Origin: Tumebacillus avium
GTDB taxonomy: Bacteria; Bacillota; Bacilli; Tumebacillales; Tumebacillaceae
Direction: 5' to 3'
Length of the DNA stretch: 64,000 nt
NCBI RefSeq assembly: GCF_002162355.1
Contig: NZ_CP021434.1
Span: 1,847,501-1,911,500 of the forward strand
The translations under genes and the position numbers were made by a program. Below, piece by piece: positions 25,387-33,648 of the stretch (position 1 is its first letter; the number at the start of each line of letters is the position of its first letter). The notes under the pieces were generated by a model that was not told where the DNA came from, did not search any database, and saw only the letters and a list, made by a program, of their open reading frames with translations.

Positions 25387-25430
25387 TAAAATCACCATTG
25401 TAAGAGATTCTTCTTACGTGGTGATTTTTT
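25387..25430 (+). terminator. terminator between peptide gene and second regulator
   Basis: AAATCACCATTGTAAGA / TTCTTACGTGGTGATTT with a run of T's. It ends only seven bases before the ribosome site of the next gene, so it may also act as an attenuator for it. Confidence 0.8.
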
Positions 25431-25449
25431 TTATTTGGAGGTCATGACG

Positions 25450-26760
25450 ATGCCAACTGATAAGCTGCCTACTATGTTCGACTCTTTTGGGCAACGCCTG
25501 CGTGAACTTCGCTTGAAAAAGGGTCTCACCCAAATCGAGCTAGCCAAAGGGATCATCACCCCCAGCATGATCTCGCAGGTCGAATCGGATCGCGCTCGCC
25601 CGTCGTATAAGGTATTAGCAGCACTCGCCTCGCGTCTGGAAGTTCCGCTGGAACAGCTTTTGGAGGGTGTTCATTTGGAGTTGGAGATTGCGAGCCAATA
25701 CAAGATGGCGCTGAGCATGGTCAGGGCACGGGAGTTTAAAGCGGCGGTGCCGTTGCTGGATGGCCTGTTGAGAGCTTCACAGCATCGGATTCCAAGGTCG
25801 AGCTTGACGCTGGAACTTGCCCGCTGTCATCTTGAATTGGGGAATGCAGAAGAAGCCGAGAAACTGCTGAATGAATTGTACCAACTGGCAAGCGCACAGC
25901 AGGATGACCAGTTGCTGGCGGTGACGCTTCTGCATCTGGGGAAGGTCGGGGTGCTTGCATTGGATTTGCCAATGGCTCTTTTCCATTCGGAGCGGGCTTG
26001 GGATGTGCTTCAGAGGGAAGAGGCAGTGGACCCGGATTTGCAAGTACAGACCTTATTGCAACTGGCGAAACTGCATGAGCAAGTCGGAAAAATTGCAGCG
26101 GCCGTCAAGTACTATGAGCAAGCACTGCTGCTTAACCCGGGCGATGGTGAAAAACGGGGAACGATGTACCTCCGTTTGGCCGAAATGTACGACTGCTTGA
26201 AAAAATATGAGCAGGCAGAAGAGTATGCATCCAAAGCTGCTCTGATCTTCGAGGAGCATGCAAACAAGCAGCAGCGGTTCGAGATGCAACGGCGCTTGAT
26301 CCTGCTGCAGCGCGGGTCGGACGATTGGCATACGTCTGTCCAACAACTGGTGTCCCTTGCGAACCAGCAGGAACGCGATGGTGATGTGAACAACGCTGGT
26401 AAAATCTTCTCCGACCTCGCGCTTCTCTGCTTCGAACATCAGGCTTATGAGGAAGCCTGCACGTTTGCTGAACAAGCAAAAGGCTGTCTGACTGGCTCAG
26501 ACCCGGCGTTAGGGAATACATATCGCGTCTTGTCGTTGGGCGCTTTTCACCGCGAGGATGCGACATCAGGCAGGGAATACCTCGACAAGGCGGTCAAGAT
26601 TTTTGAAAAGCACAGCATGGTTGCAGCGCTGGAAACTTTCACGATTGACATCTGCCAGTATTTAAACGACAAGGGCGCGCACCAAGAAGCGTTTGAGCGG
26701 ATGGAGCGCACGCATAAGTACATGATCACACAACTCGCCCAGCGTGGGATTGTGTTGTAA
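25450..26760 (+). CDS. XRE-family regulator with TPR domain (second copy)
   Basis: 436 residues. N-terminal XRE HTH (FGQRLRELRLKKGLTQIELA, then TPSMISQVESDRARPSY), then ~360 residues of TPR-type helices (for example YYEQALLLNPGDGEKRGTMYLRLAEMYDCLKKYEQAEEYASKAA is a typical double repeat, split here by its turns). Same architecture as the product of 23814-25106 but diverged. The start ATG 25450 has GGAGG eight bases upstream; in-frame ATG 25444 is too close. No repeat-peptide gene follows it. It leads a run of five further genes with overlaps or gaps of a few bases. Confidence 0.8.
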   Translation: MPTDKLPTMFDSFGQRLRELRLKKGLTQIELAKGIITPSMISQVESDRARPSYKVLAALASRLEVPLEQLLEGVHLELEIASQYKMALSMVRAREFKAAVPLLDGLLRASQHRIPRSSLTLELARCHLELGNAEEAEKLLNELYQLASAQQDDQLLAVTLLHLGKVGVLALDLPMALFHSERAWDVLQREEAVDPDLQVQTLLQLAKLHEQVGKIAAAVKYYEQALLLNPGDGEKRGTMYLRLAEMYDCLKKYEQAEEYASKAALIFEEHANKQQRFEMQRRLILLQRGSDDWHTSVQQLVSLANQQERDGDVNNAGKIFSDLALLCFEHQAYEEACTFAEQAKGCLTGSDPALGNTYRVLSLGAFHREDATSGREYLDKAVKIFEKHSMVAALETFTIDICQYLNDKGAHQEAFERMERTHKYMITQLAQRGIVL

Positions 26761-26773
26761 AGGAGTGAGACAT

Positions 26774-27271
26774 TTGGAACTCAACCGTCTTCAGAAGGAA
26801 CAGATCAGCTATATCCACCTGCCCGACCCGGACAACGCTGAGGAGTCGATCTATCTCCCATCTTACGTCATCTCCGAAACACAAGCCTACGTCATCTGCG
26901 ACGGTCATCTGGAACTTGCGGTCATCAGCCCAACATTCAAACCAAACGTGTTTGAACTCGTCTCTTTTTCCAATCCGATCTTCTATGTGGGCAGCGATGA
27001 ACAAGCCGTTTTTTATGACCTGACCACGATGGGCTTTATCGACTTCGCTAAGAAGTACATGCACACAACGTTCCATGAAAAATGCCGGCGTAACCTGATC
27101 GAAGCCCGCTGGCGAAAGCAATTGACCGTGAATGAGGTCGCAGAGCTACTGCAGATGCCAATCCATGACTACCTCCGCATTGAATACGGGACTTCAATAC
27201 CCTCGGTGGACGCTGCGTATTCTCTAGCGAATTTGCTTGGCACATCGATCGAAGGGCTCTTCTTCCCATGA
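26774..27271 (+). CDS. XRE-like protein with unknown N-terminal domain
   Basis: 165 residues. Residues 1-95 form an unrecognised, possibly beta-rich domain. Residues ~100-165 look like a divergent HTH of the XRE type (RNLIEARWRKQLTVNEVAELL ... YGTSIPSVDAAYSLANLLG). TTG start at 26774 with AAAGGAGTG upstream, 13 bases after the previous stop. Its own stop overlaps the next start (ATGA). It could be an adapter for, or a modulator of, the neighbouring regulators. Confidence 0.65.
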   Translation: MELNRLQKEQISYIHLPDPDNAEESIYLPSYVISETQAYVICDGHLELAVISPTFKPNVFELVSFSNPIFYVGSDEQAVFYDLTTMGFIDFAKKYMHTTFHEKCRRNLIEARWRKQLTVNEVAELLQMPIHDYLRIEYGTSIPSVDAAYSLANLLGTSIEGLFFP

Positions 27272-27483
27272 TGGCAGCACCCGTTTTGGACATGCTGGAG
27301 CAGTTCGAGAACATCTCACAGTGCCAAGCGATCCTCAGCCAAATTCGCGAACTGGAATCCGAGATCAAAGAACGTGTGGATGAAGAGTCCTGGCAGTTAA
27401 TCATTCGCTGGGAGGAGCTCTGGGTGCAGATCTTGGTCGAGCAGCAAAAACATCTTCTTCCAAAAGGAGACGATCATCATTGA
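27268..27483 (+). CDS. small helical protein in the XRE gene run
   Basis: 71 residues, predicted almost wholly helical, acidic centre (LESEIKERVDEESW), His-rich end. Not recognised. Translation is coupled by ATGA with the gene before and TTGA with the gene after. A damaged copy of its end exists at 23.6-23.7 kb in inverted orientation, so it was already next to the following XRE gene when that duplication arose. Confidence 0.6.
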   Translation: MMAAPVLDMLEQFENISQCQAILSQIRELESEIKERVDEESWQLIIRWEELWVQILVEQQKHLLPKGDDHH

Positions 27484-27998
27484 CCATTCACTGGCTGGAA
27501 ACGAAGAGAAAAGCGTATGGGCTTTCTCAAGAAAAACTGGCTGACCTGATCGGGGTGCACCGCTCATACGTCTCGAAACTCGAGAAAGGCCGCCAACCAA
27601 GCGTTGAAGTCGCACAACGGTTGAGTGATATTCTTGCTTTCCAATGGACTGAATTTTTCGAACGCAGGGTGTCAGAGTGCACTGCGCCCCCTTTTGTTCC
27701 GCAACTCGTGCTTGTCTCTTTTGAGAATTCAAGTGACGAGCATCCACATACGATCATGGAAGAAAGCCTGCTCTTTTGCCCGGTTCTCGCCATCTCCCGA
27801 ATGGAGAAATGCTTGGAGAGTGGTTGTGTGACTTTTTGGGTACGGCGAGTTGAGCAACTTGAGAACTCGACGTATTACCGAGAGATTGCGTCTTATCCAG
27901 ACCTGTTGTTTTATGACTCGGAAAAGTTGCTTCAGGACATGACATGCCTCACATTTGCTGGTCTTTTGCATAAATATTTTGCGGAGGACACGTTTTAA
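27480..27998 (+). CDS. XRE-family HTH protein
   Basis: 172 residues. Residues 4-60 form a well-conserved XRE HTH (KRKAYGLSQEKLADLIGVHR, then SYVSKLEKGRQPSVEVAQRL). Residues 65-172 are unrecognised, with several Cys residues. TTG start overlapping the previous TGA, with AAAGGAGA nine bases upstream. The stop overlaps the next ATG. A decayed inverted copy lacking the recognition helix is at 23408-23686. Confidence 0.75.
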   Translation: MTIHWLETKRKAYGLSQEKLADLIGVHRSYVSKLEKGRQPSVEVAQRLSDILAFQWTEFFERRVSECTAPPFVPQLVLVSFENSSDEHPHTIMEESLLFCPVLAISRMEKCLESGCVTFWVRRVEQLENSTYYREIASYPDLLFYDSEKLLQDMTCLTFAGLLHKYFAEDTF

Positions 27999-28562
27999 TG
28001 GAAACACATATTGGAGAATTTCTCCGAACGAGGTGGATTGCAAGGGGGATGTCGATCCGACAAGTCGCTCTCTATGCTGGTGTTTCGGGCTCGTATCTTT
28101 CCTTATTAGAACGGCAGATTGTCGGAACGAATGGACCGACACCGAAGTTTTTGAAGAAGCTCTCAAAACCTCTGGATGTTCCATATGAGCTGCCGATGAA
28201 GGCTGCCGGACATTACGACGATTTCATCTCCGGCGTAGAGACCGTGCCGGTATCCTTTTTGCCACTGCTTCGATTCGCTCTGCTTGATGACCAGGAACAG
28301 TTTGCGGAGCGAATTGGTCTGTCCGTTGCAGAACTGCGGGACTTGGAGGCCAGCACAGAATTAACCGCAGAGACTGTCAGCATGATTTTCAACAGCTTGT
28401 TTGCAAAACATCTGGCTTTTAAAGCATCTGAAAAGGAGATGTTTTTTTCTGGTGCAACGAACATTTGAACGGGATTTTGAGTTGAGCCGAAAGTTGGAAT
28501 CATTGCTCCAGTGGTTCTTTGCGGTTCATGGGAAACCGAATCAAAAGAACACAAAGGCATAA
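27998..28562 (+). pseudogene. XRE-family HTH gene, frameshifted at a T7 run
   Basis: The first frame gives 156 residues and stops at 28468: an N-terminal HTH (GMSIRQVALYAGVSGSYLSL) plus a helical domain. The last residues are abnormal. If one T of the run at 28442-28448 is skipped, the frame continues to 28562, giving about 187 residues ending in RTFERDFELSRKLESLLQWFF. That matches the end of the paralogue at 28586 (QTFEQNQALGRRLQSLLQWFF), which is 185 residues. So this is either a recent single-base insertion or a slippage site. AAAAGGAG sits just before the run. The truncated product may still be made. Confidence 0.7.
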
Positions 28563-28585
28563 AAAGTTAGGAAGGTGTCAGAAGC

Positions 28586-29143
28586 TTGGAAAAGAGATTT
28601 GGATCTTACTTACGTGAAAAGCAAGCGAAGGACATGTCCATTCGCCAGTTGGCGTTATATGCCGGATGCTCCGACTCTTATCTATCTTCACTGGAACGAA
28701 ACATTTCCGGCACACGTGGCCCCTCTCCCGCCATCTTGCAGAAATTTTCAAAACCGCTCGGAGTTCCATTCGAACTGCTACTGCAAGCCGCCGGGTACTT
28801 TGCCGATTTTCACAATGGTGTTGAAGTTGTCCCTGTCCCTATACTGTCCATCCTCCGAGAATCCTTGCAGGACAGCGAAGAAGTGTTTGCCAAGCGACTC
28901 AATCTGACCGTAGACGAGTTATCCAAGTTGGAGGGAAATCCGGATTTGACCGCCGGAACGGTGCGCGTACTTTTCGATAATCTTTTCGCACGGCAAGCCC
29001 AATTCACTTCATCCGGGAAAAGGGACCTGCTGTTAATTGAACAAACGTTTGAGCAGAATCAGGCACTTGGCCGCAGGTTGCAATCCTTACTGCAATGGTT
29101 TTTTGAAACAGAAGATGGTTACTTGATATCTAAAGAGAAATAG
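28586..29143 (+). CDS. XRE-family HTH protein, intact paralogue
   Basis: 185 residues. N-terminal HTH (DMSIRQLALYAGCSDSYLSS, with LERNISGTRGPSP), then a helical region with a second weak repeat of HTH-like pattern (FAKRLNLTVDELSKLEGNPD) and the conserved end LQSLLQWFF. Clearly homologous to the preceding gene over its full length. TTG start at 28586 with AGGAAGGTG upstream. Last gene of the run, followed by a terminator. Target unknown. Confidence 0.75.
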   Translation: MEKRFGSYLREKQAKDMSIRQLALYAGCSDSYLSSLERNISGTRGPSPAILQKFSKPLGVPFELLLQAAGYFADFHNGVEVVPVPILSILRESLQDSEEVFAKRLNLTVDELSKLEGNPDLTAGTVRVLFDNLFARQAQFTSSGKRDLLLIEQTFEQNQALGRRLQSLLQWFFETEDGYLISKEK

Positions 29144-29212
29144 AGGAAGATAACGACAATACACCAATCTGCAACTTCCCCCCGCTACTATAGCTAGGGT
29201 AGCGTTGTATCT

Positions 29213-29252
29213 CAATAACCCTTTCCCGCTACGTTGAGCCAGGGCTGGGTTA
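29213..29252 (+). terminator. terminator of the XRE gene run
   Basis: AATAACCC ... GGGTTATT hairpin followed by TTTGTTTTT. A second hairpin with CGCTAC / GTAGCG precedes it at 29181-29203. Confidence 0.7.
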
Positions 29253-29348
29253 TTTTTGTTTTTAGCAGGTGCTCTCAATTTTCGGGCACTTGTACAAATG
29301 TTATGGTGAGGCATGTGAGGCAGTATCGAGGTTTGCGAGCTGGGGGAT

Positions 29349-29830
29349 TTACTTATACGACAGAATGCGGTTTCTGAGCTTCTGAAACGATGGGATTTCG
29401 TACCTGGTGCGTTTCAGAAGCTTGATTTTTGTATTGGTGCCTTCAGTAAAAACCGTTCGTATATTTAATCTTGGACAAGACCAGCCGCTCTCAGCAGCGA
29501 CCTGAGCAATGGAACGGGTGCGGCAGAGCTTAAACAACCACGCTGCCATTCTGTACAACGACCATACCTCGCCAGCGATGGATAACTGCTCAGAGAACAG
29601 AACTCTGCAACGAGCGCAGCGGAATCTCCTTTTCTCGCAGAGTTAAAAGGCACGTTGATCTCGAACCGGTCGATCTTCAATCAATTGTTTGCGTCGATCA
29701 TGTAGCGATACCTCCACCGGCCACAATCAGGACAAGTCGGAAGGCTTATCGCCTTGACAAGAACAATCAAAACATTATTGCGATCCGTGACGGTTCCTAG
29801 CACGGAGAACTCTGGAAAATCATGTCTCAT
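29349..29830 (-). pseudogene. ISL3-like transposase relic
   Basis: On the minus strand the piece starts like an ISL3 transposase: FPEFSVLGTVTDRNN, then a zinc-ribbon CPDCG. It then has an in-frame stop, a frameshift (LARYGRC / ALCRTRSIAQVAAESGW-like parts fall in two frames) and a large internal deletion. It ends in the typical C-terminal RTVFTEGTNTKIKLLKRTRY. Fewer than 170 codons remain of the usual ~400, and the catalytic core is lost. Terminal inverted repeats were not identified with confidence. Confidence 0.65.
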
Positions 29831-30066
29831 GTTCGATAATGATAGACTGGGAATGCATCTGAAACGCTTCTCTCAAGTTTGCTGGTCACACAACAAACTT
29901 CGACAGAAGCGTCCCGGATGTTTTTTTATTTCCAGTCCACCACAAGAGACATTCTACAGCCTTTTCTTTCAGGTTTAACATCGCTCACGCGGTCATCTTT
30001 TTTTTCGTCAATTCTTGGACAGCAGAGCCTGTCAATTTACGGGATATTATAGGGCAGTAGTAACAT
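29831..30066. other. non-coding stretch beside the transposase relic
   Basis: No supported gene. It contains a hairpin, ACGCTTCT with CAAGTTTG against CAAACTT with AGAAGCGT (29864-29912), followed by a T run at 29921-29927. It looks like a rightward terminator, or the end of the former insertion sequence. Confidence 0.4.
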
Positions 30067-30105
30067 AAAGCCAATCCTCATAGATTATAGAGGTTGGCTT
30101 TATCG
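30067..30105 (-). terminator. probable terminator of the toxin-44 gene
   Basis: AAAGCCAATCCTC / GAGGTTGGCTTT hairpin just after the stop codon of the minus-strand gene. The T tract on that strand is weak. Confidence 0.55.
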
Positions 30106-30115
30106 ATAAGACGAA

Positions 30116-30790
30116 CTATTGGTTTTTGTTGGGTCTTTCCTTTAATTTGTCAACATCACTTTTCACCTTGAATCTAATTTCATTTTTCTCTTGTTTACTC
30201 AAAAGTTGGAACAGCGAAGTATCGATTTGAGAACTACTGTACGCGATGCTTCTCGGCCAACTGTTATTGTTATACATGCTGATACCATAGTTGATCCAGT
30301 ACTGGTCTCGCGGGTCATCAAAATAACTTGAGTACCAACCGATATACGATGTACCAGAGTAAATCTGGTAGGCACCGGCGGCCGTTTTTAACAAAGTGTC
30401 AGAAAAGCCGGCACCTCTACCTACAAAACCGTAATGCATGTTGCCTACATCCGCACCAGTCACGTAGAGACCGTTGTAAAGGTATTGAACTGTACTGCCG
30501 TAGTATTGTTTATAGTCCCACACGCCACCCGTTCTAACCTTGCTTGCAAATTCTTTGCCTGTTGCAATCGGGTATGTTTGCTGATAGTCTTGTTCATTCA
30601 TTGCGTAATATGCCATGTAGGCGGCATTTTTACGCATGGTGGTCGTGAAGCTGTACGTTAAGTCTTCGCCAATGGGAAGTTCCACTTCCGGTGTAGTCGT
30701 TGAATTTGTTGCTGCGAATGAGCTGTTTGTACTGAATGTGAAAATTGAAGAAACTGCAAGCGCTGTTAGTAAGAGGTTCTTTGTTTTCAT
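30116..30790 (-). CDS. secreted protein with polymorphic toxin type 44-like domain
   Basis: 224 residues. Sec signal peptide (KNLLLTALAVSSIFTFS ... SFAA). The segment from ~85 to 190 (FASKVRTGGVWDYKQ ... GNMHYGFVGRGAGFSDTLLKTAAGAYQ) follows the pattern of the Ntox44/toxin_44 domain of polymorphic toxins: G-x-W-D-[YF]-K, then N-[FM]-H-Y-G and a helix. That domain normally ends long multi-domain toxins; here it is alone behind a signal peptide. AAAAGGAG seven bases before ATG 30790 sets the start. An immunity gene is not evident; the divergent gene at 30933 is a candidate by position only. Confidence 0.65.
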   Translation of the reverse strand: MKTKNLLLTALAVSSIFTFSTNSSFAATNSTTTPEVELPIGEDLTYSFTTTMRKNAAYMAYYAMNEQDYQQTYPIATGKEFASKVRTGGVWDYKQYYGSTVQYLYNGLYVTGADVGNMHYGFVGRGAGFSDTLLKTAAGAYQIYSGTSYIGWYSSYFDDPRDQYWINYGISMYNNNSWPRSIAYSSSQIDTSLFQLLSKQEKNEIRFKVKSDVDKLKERPNKNQ

Positions 30791-30932
30791 TTCAAAACTC
30801 CTTTTCATTTGTAATACACCTACGTTATCATTGGTTTCTAAAAAATGGAATATGAAAAAGTAAAGTTTTCCAAATTTTCTTCAATGTGTTAATATTAATT
30901 ATCTGCATAAAACGGAAGGAGGCATAACAAAC

Positions 30933-31301
30933 TTGAAAAAAAAGGTCCTAATCGGCTGTAGTTCGTTTCTCATTCTTGTTTTAGGGATCCTTGCGTTTGC
31001 TGTATACTATTTTTTCTATTCGATGGATAGGCTTCCAGTAGGAGAATTCCTGACTCAATCAAGTTCACCTAATAAGACATATACGATAGACTTTTACTTA
31101 GTAAATGGTGGAGCTACAACTGATTTTAGTGTTAGGGGTGAACTCGTGATCAATAAAACGAAAGAAAGAGAGAATATTTATTGGGAATACCGAACCGAAA
31201 ATGTAAAAGCGGTATGGAAGGACGAATATACTGTGCTGATTAACGGGCATGAGTTAGATGTAAGAAAAGACAAATATGATTGGCGTAATGATAAAGATTG
31301 A
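30933..31301 (+). CDS. DUF5412 family membrane protein
   Basis: 122 residues. One N-terminal transmembrane helix (FLILVLGILAFAVYYFFYS), then an extracytoplasmic domain matching DUF5412: LPVGEFLTQSSSPNKTYT, YLVNGGATTDFSVRGEL and NIYWEYR, ending in INGHELDV. Function unknown. The TTG start has AAGGAGG upstream. It is low in GC like the rest of the island, and divergent from the toxin-44 gene. Confidence 0.75.
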   Translation: MKKKVLIGCSSFLILVLGILAFAVYYFFYSMDRLPVGEFLTQSSSPNKTYTIDFYLVNGGATTDFSVRGELVINKTKERENIYWEYRTENVKAVWKDEYTVLINGHELDVRKDKYDWRNDKD

Positions 31302-31327
31302 GAATATGGTTTGACTGTTCATAAAGC

Positions 31328-31371
31328 AGAAAAAGCTGACGGCTGCATACCGCATCCGTCAGCTTTTTCCT
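31328..31371. terminator. bidirectional terminator
   Basis: GAAAAAGCTGACGG / CCGTCAGCTTTTTC hairpin between convergent genes. Confidence 0.88.
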
Positions 31372-33007
31372 ATTTCTTTACAAACTGATTCAAAATCACT
31401 GCCGCTTCGCCGCGTGACAAGTTCTGCTGCGGCCGGAACGTGTTGTCGGGGAAGCCGTGCACGCAGCCGTCGCGGGTCAGGCTAGCGATGGAAGCGCGTG
31501 CCCAGTCCGGCACCGACTTCCAGTCTTGGAACGCGGGCGCTTCCACATAGGCGTTCGGGTCGATCTGCAGCGCCCGGCCGATCATCGCCAGCGCTTCGGC
31601 GCGGGTGATGCTGCGCTCCGGGAGGAAGACGCGTTCGCCAGCCTGCACTTCGCCGCTCACCCAGTCTAGGGCGGCGAGGTCAGCGATGAACGGGCGCGAC
31701 CAGTCGTCCGCCTTTACATCGGCAAACGGGAACTCGCCCTCCGGCTCCGGGGTCACGTCAAACGCTTGATGCAGCATCGTCGCAAATTCCTTGCGTGACA
31801 CGTCACGATCCGGCTCGAACGTCGTGACCGATGTGCCGGACAACAGCTGTTTGCGCGTCATGTTGCGGATCGCGTGGTAGCCGAAGTAGTTCAGAGCGAC
31901 ATCGGTAAATTTCAGCTTGTATGTCGACAGGAACTCCAGCATCGATGTGCCGATGTTAGGCGACGACTTGGTTTTTGTCACCACATGCAGTTTGTGCGTG
32001 CCGTCAGACAGCTCGCGTGAATCCAGCACATACGGCATCAGGCCGGTTGGCGCGGCCAGGTTGTCGACAATCTTTTTGCCGTCCAGCCACACCTGCATGT
32101 ACTCCACATCGCTCCAGTCGCCTTCATAGGTGACATAGTCCAGCAAATTCATCCGATCAGAGATGAAGTTTAAATTGCGATTGCGGAAATACACTTCCGG
32201 GAAATCCCGGCTCGGGATGTCCAACTCCGCAGCTTGAATCTTGAAGCCATACTGCATGTCCCATTGCTGATACGTATGCGTGATCGCAGCCAGATAGATG
32301 CCATCTTGGGGCAGTGTAAAGCGGATCGGGGACAACGGCATGGTTTGGGTTCCTTCCGACACGATCTCCTTGGTGTCGGCATCGCGAATCACCAGTTTGA
32401 CCTGTCCGTCTTGGCCTAAGCCGGACGCGACCAATTCACCGGTGCCAGCTCCAGCAGAAAAAGGAAACTCGGTCAGGTCAGGAATCCAGCCTTGGTACGA
32501 TGTGAAGTAGGCCTCGTTAAACAAATATTGCCCGTCCGTGCGAAAATTCACGGTCAGATCGTTTGGCAGCGGAAAGCCCCACGAGCTGACCAGCCCGTCA
32601 GCTCCGCCCTTCAAGGTGACGGTGTACAGCTCGTTTCGCTTCAGCCGCTGCAACCGCTCGATTGCAAGCGCGCGGCGCGAGGAATCCGGATAGATGTGGA
32701 ACAGCGACGTCACATCCGCGCCGGCGCTGTTCGTAACGTGCACGGCACCTTGTAGGCTCTCCACGGTCGGAACATCATTAAACAGCAGATAATACGTGCC
32801 AAACGTGCGGGGAATCACCGCTACGTCCGGGACTCTCACCAGCGTTTCCTCGAGTGAAAGCGCCGGATGCAGCGTATAGGCCAGCCCGTCCAGCATCAGT
32901 TCGCCGTTGCCTTCTTCCGCCATGGCGGTGAAGGAAGGGAAGATCAGAGTTACAATCAGGCTCAGCGCAAGCAGCAACGGTAGTTTGGATCGTCGTGTGA
33001 AGCTCAT
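31370..33007 (-). CDS. S-layer homology (SLH) domain protein
   Basis: 545 residues. Signal peptide (LPLLLALSLIVTLIFPSFTAMA). An N-terminal ~350-residue part with Ig-like beta features and no recognised family is followed by three SLH repeats from about 370 (FADVKADDWSRPFIADLAALDWVSG is split by its own turns; NTFRPQQNLSRGEAAVILNQF ends the last). SLH domains bind pyruvylated secondary wall polymers. GGAGG before ATG 33007 fits. Paralogous in layout to the gene at 33645-35270. Divergent from the cyclo-ligase gene, with a 62-base shared promoter gap. Confidence 0.88.
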   Translation of the reverse strand: MSFTRRSKLPLLLALSLIVTLIFPSFTAMAEEGNGELMLDGLAYTLHPALSLEETLVRVPDVAVIPRTFGTYYLLFNDVPTVESLQGAVHVTNSAGADVTSLFHIYPDSSRRALAIERLQRLKRNELYTVTLKGGADGLVSSWGFPLPNDLTVNFRTDGQYLFNEAYFTSYQGWIPDLTEFPFSAGAGTGELVASGLGQDGQVKLVIRDADTKEIVSEGTQTMPLSPIRFTLPQDGIYLAAITHTYQQWDMQYGFKIQAAELDIPSRDFPEVYFRNRNLNFISDRMNLLDYVTYEGDWSDVEYMQVWLDGKKIVDNLAAPTGLMPYVLDSRELSDGTHKLHVVTKTKSSPNIGTSMLEFLSTYKLKFTDVALNYFGYHAIRNMTRKQLLSGTSVTTFEPDRDVSRKEFATMLHQAFDVTPEPEGEFPFADVKADDWSRPFIADLAALDWVSGEVQAGERVFLPERSITRAEALAMIGRALQIDPNAYVEAPAFQDWKSVPDWARASIASLTRDGCVHGFPDNTFRPQQNLSRGEAAVILNQFVKK

Positions 33008-33069
33008 GAAGCAACCTCCTTTTTCCAGTCATTTTCGGGTACACTTAGTTGCAAAAGGAGGGATTGCCG

Positions 33070-33648
33070 ATGGACAAAAAAGAACTGCGCAAGCACTTGC
33101 TCACGCAGCGGCAAAATCTGAGCCGGGATGATCGCGCTCCGCTTGATGCGGCGATTTTGGCGCGCCTGACCGAACTGCCCGAAGTGCAGGCGGCGCAAAC
33201 GATTTTGCTGTATCTCGATTTTCGCGGCGAAGTGGAGTCGGACGGCATGATCGAGTATTGCCTGACGCACGGAAAAACGCCCGTTGCTCCGGTCACTTTT
33301 AAAGAGGAGCGCAAGATGATCCCGGTGCGCATCACGTCGCTTGCCGACCTGCGTGAAGGCGCGTACGGCATCCGCGAACCGCTGCATCTGCCGGAGCTGG
33401 AAGTCTCCATCGAGCAGATCGACCTCGTGATTTTGCCCGGCGTTGGTTTTGACCGCAAAGGGGGCAGGCTTGGGTATGGCGGCGGCTATTATGACCGCTT
33501 CCTGCCCAAGCTCCGCCCCGAGGTGCCGAAAATTGCGGTCGCCTATGAAATGCAGGTGGTAGAGTCAGTCCCGCTGGAGCCGCATGATACGCTGCTCGAC
33601 GCGCTGGTTACCGAAAAGGGCGTCTGGCGCCGGACATCGCCTGCTTAG
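33070..33648 (+). CDS. 5-formyltetrahydrofolate cyclo-ligase
   Basis: 192 residues. ATP-dependent conversion of 5-formyl-THF to 5,10-methenyl-THF. It shows the N-terminal MDKKELRKHLLTQRQNLS, then LPGVGFDRKGGRLGYGGGYY with the conserved Gly-rich ATP loop and Asp-Arg at the active site. AAAAGGAGGG before ATG 33070 is decisive; in-frame 33049 lies upstream of the ribosome site. Its stop overlaps the stop of the convergent SLH gene, with no terminator between them. Embedded between two SLH genes. Confidence 0.93.
   Translation: MDKKELRKHLLTQRQNLSRDDRAPLDAAILARLTELPEVQAAQTILLYLDFRGEVESDGMIEYCLTHGKTPVAPVTFKEERKMIPVRITSLADLREGAYGIREPLHLPELEVSIEQIDLVILPGVGFDRKGGRLGYGGGYYDRFLPKLRPEVPKIAVAYEMQVVESVPLEPHDTLLDALVTEKGVWRRTSPA

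Noticed and set aside
27268..27998. Small protein plus XRE protein as a toxin-antitoxin pair
   Set aside because: The sizes and coupling would fit, but neither product matches a toxin family and they lie inside a longer run of regulators.
29864..29927. Hairpin with T run considered as the terminator of a real gene
   Set aside because: No supported plus-strand gene precedes it. More likely it belongs to the decayed insertion sequence.
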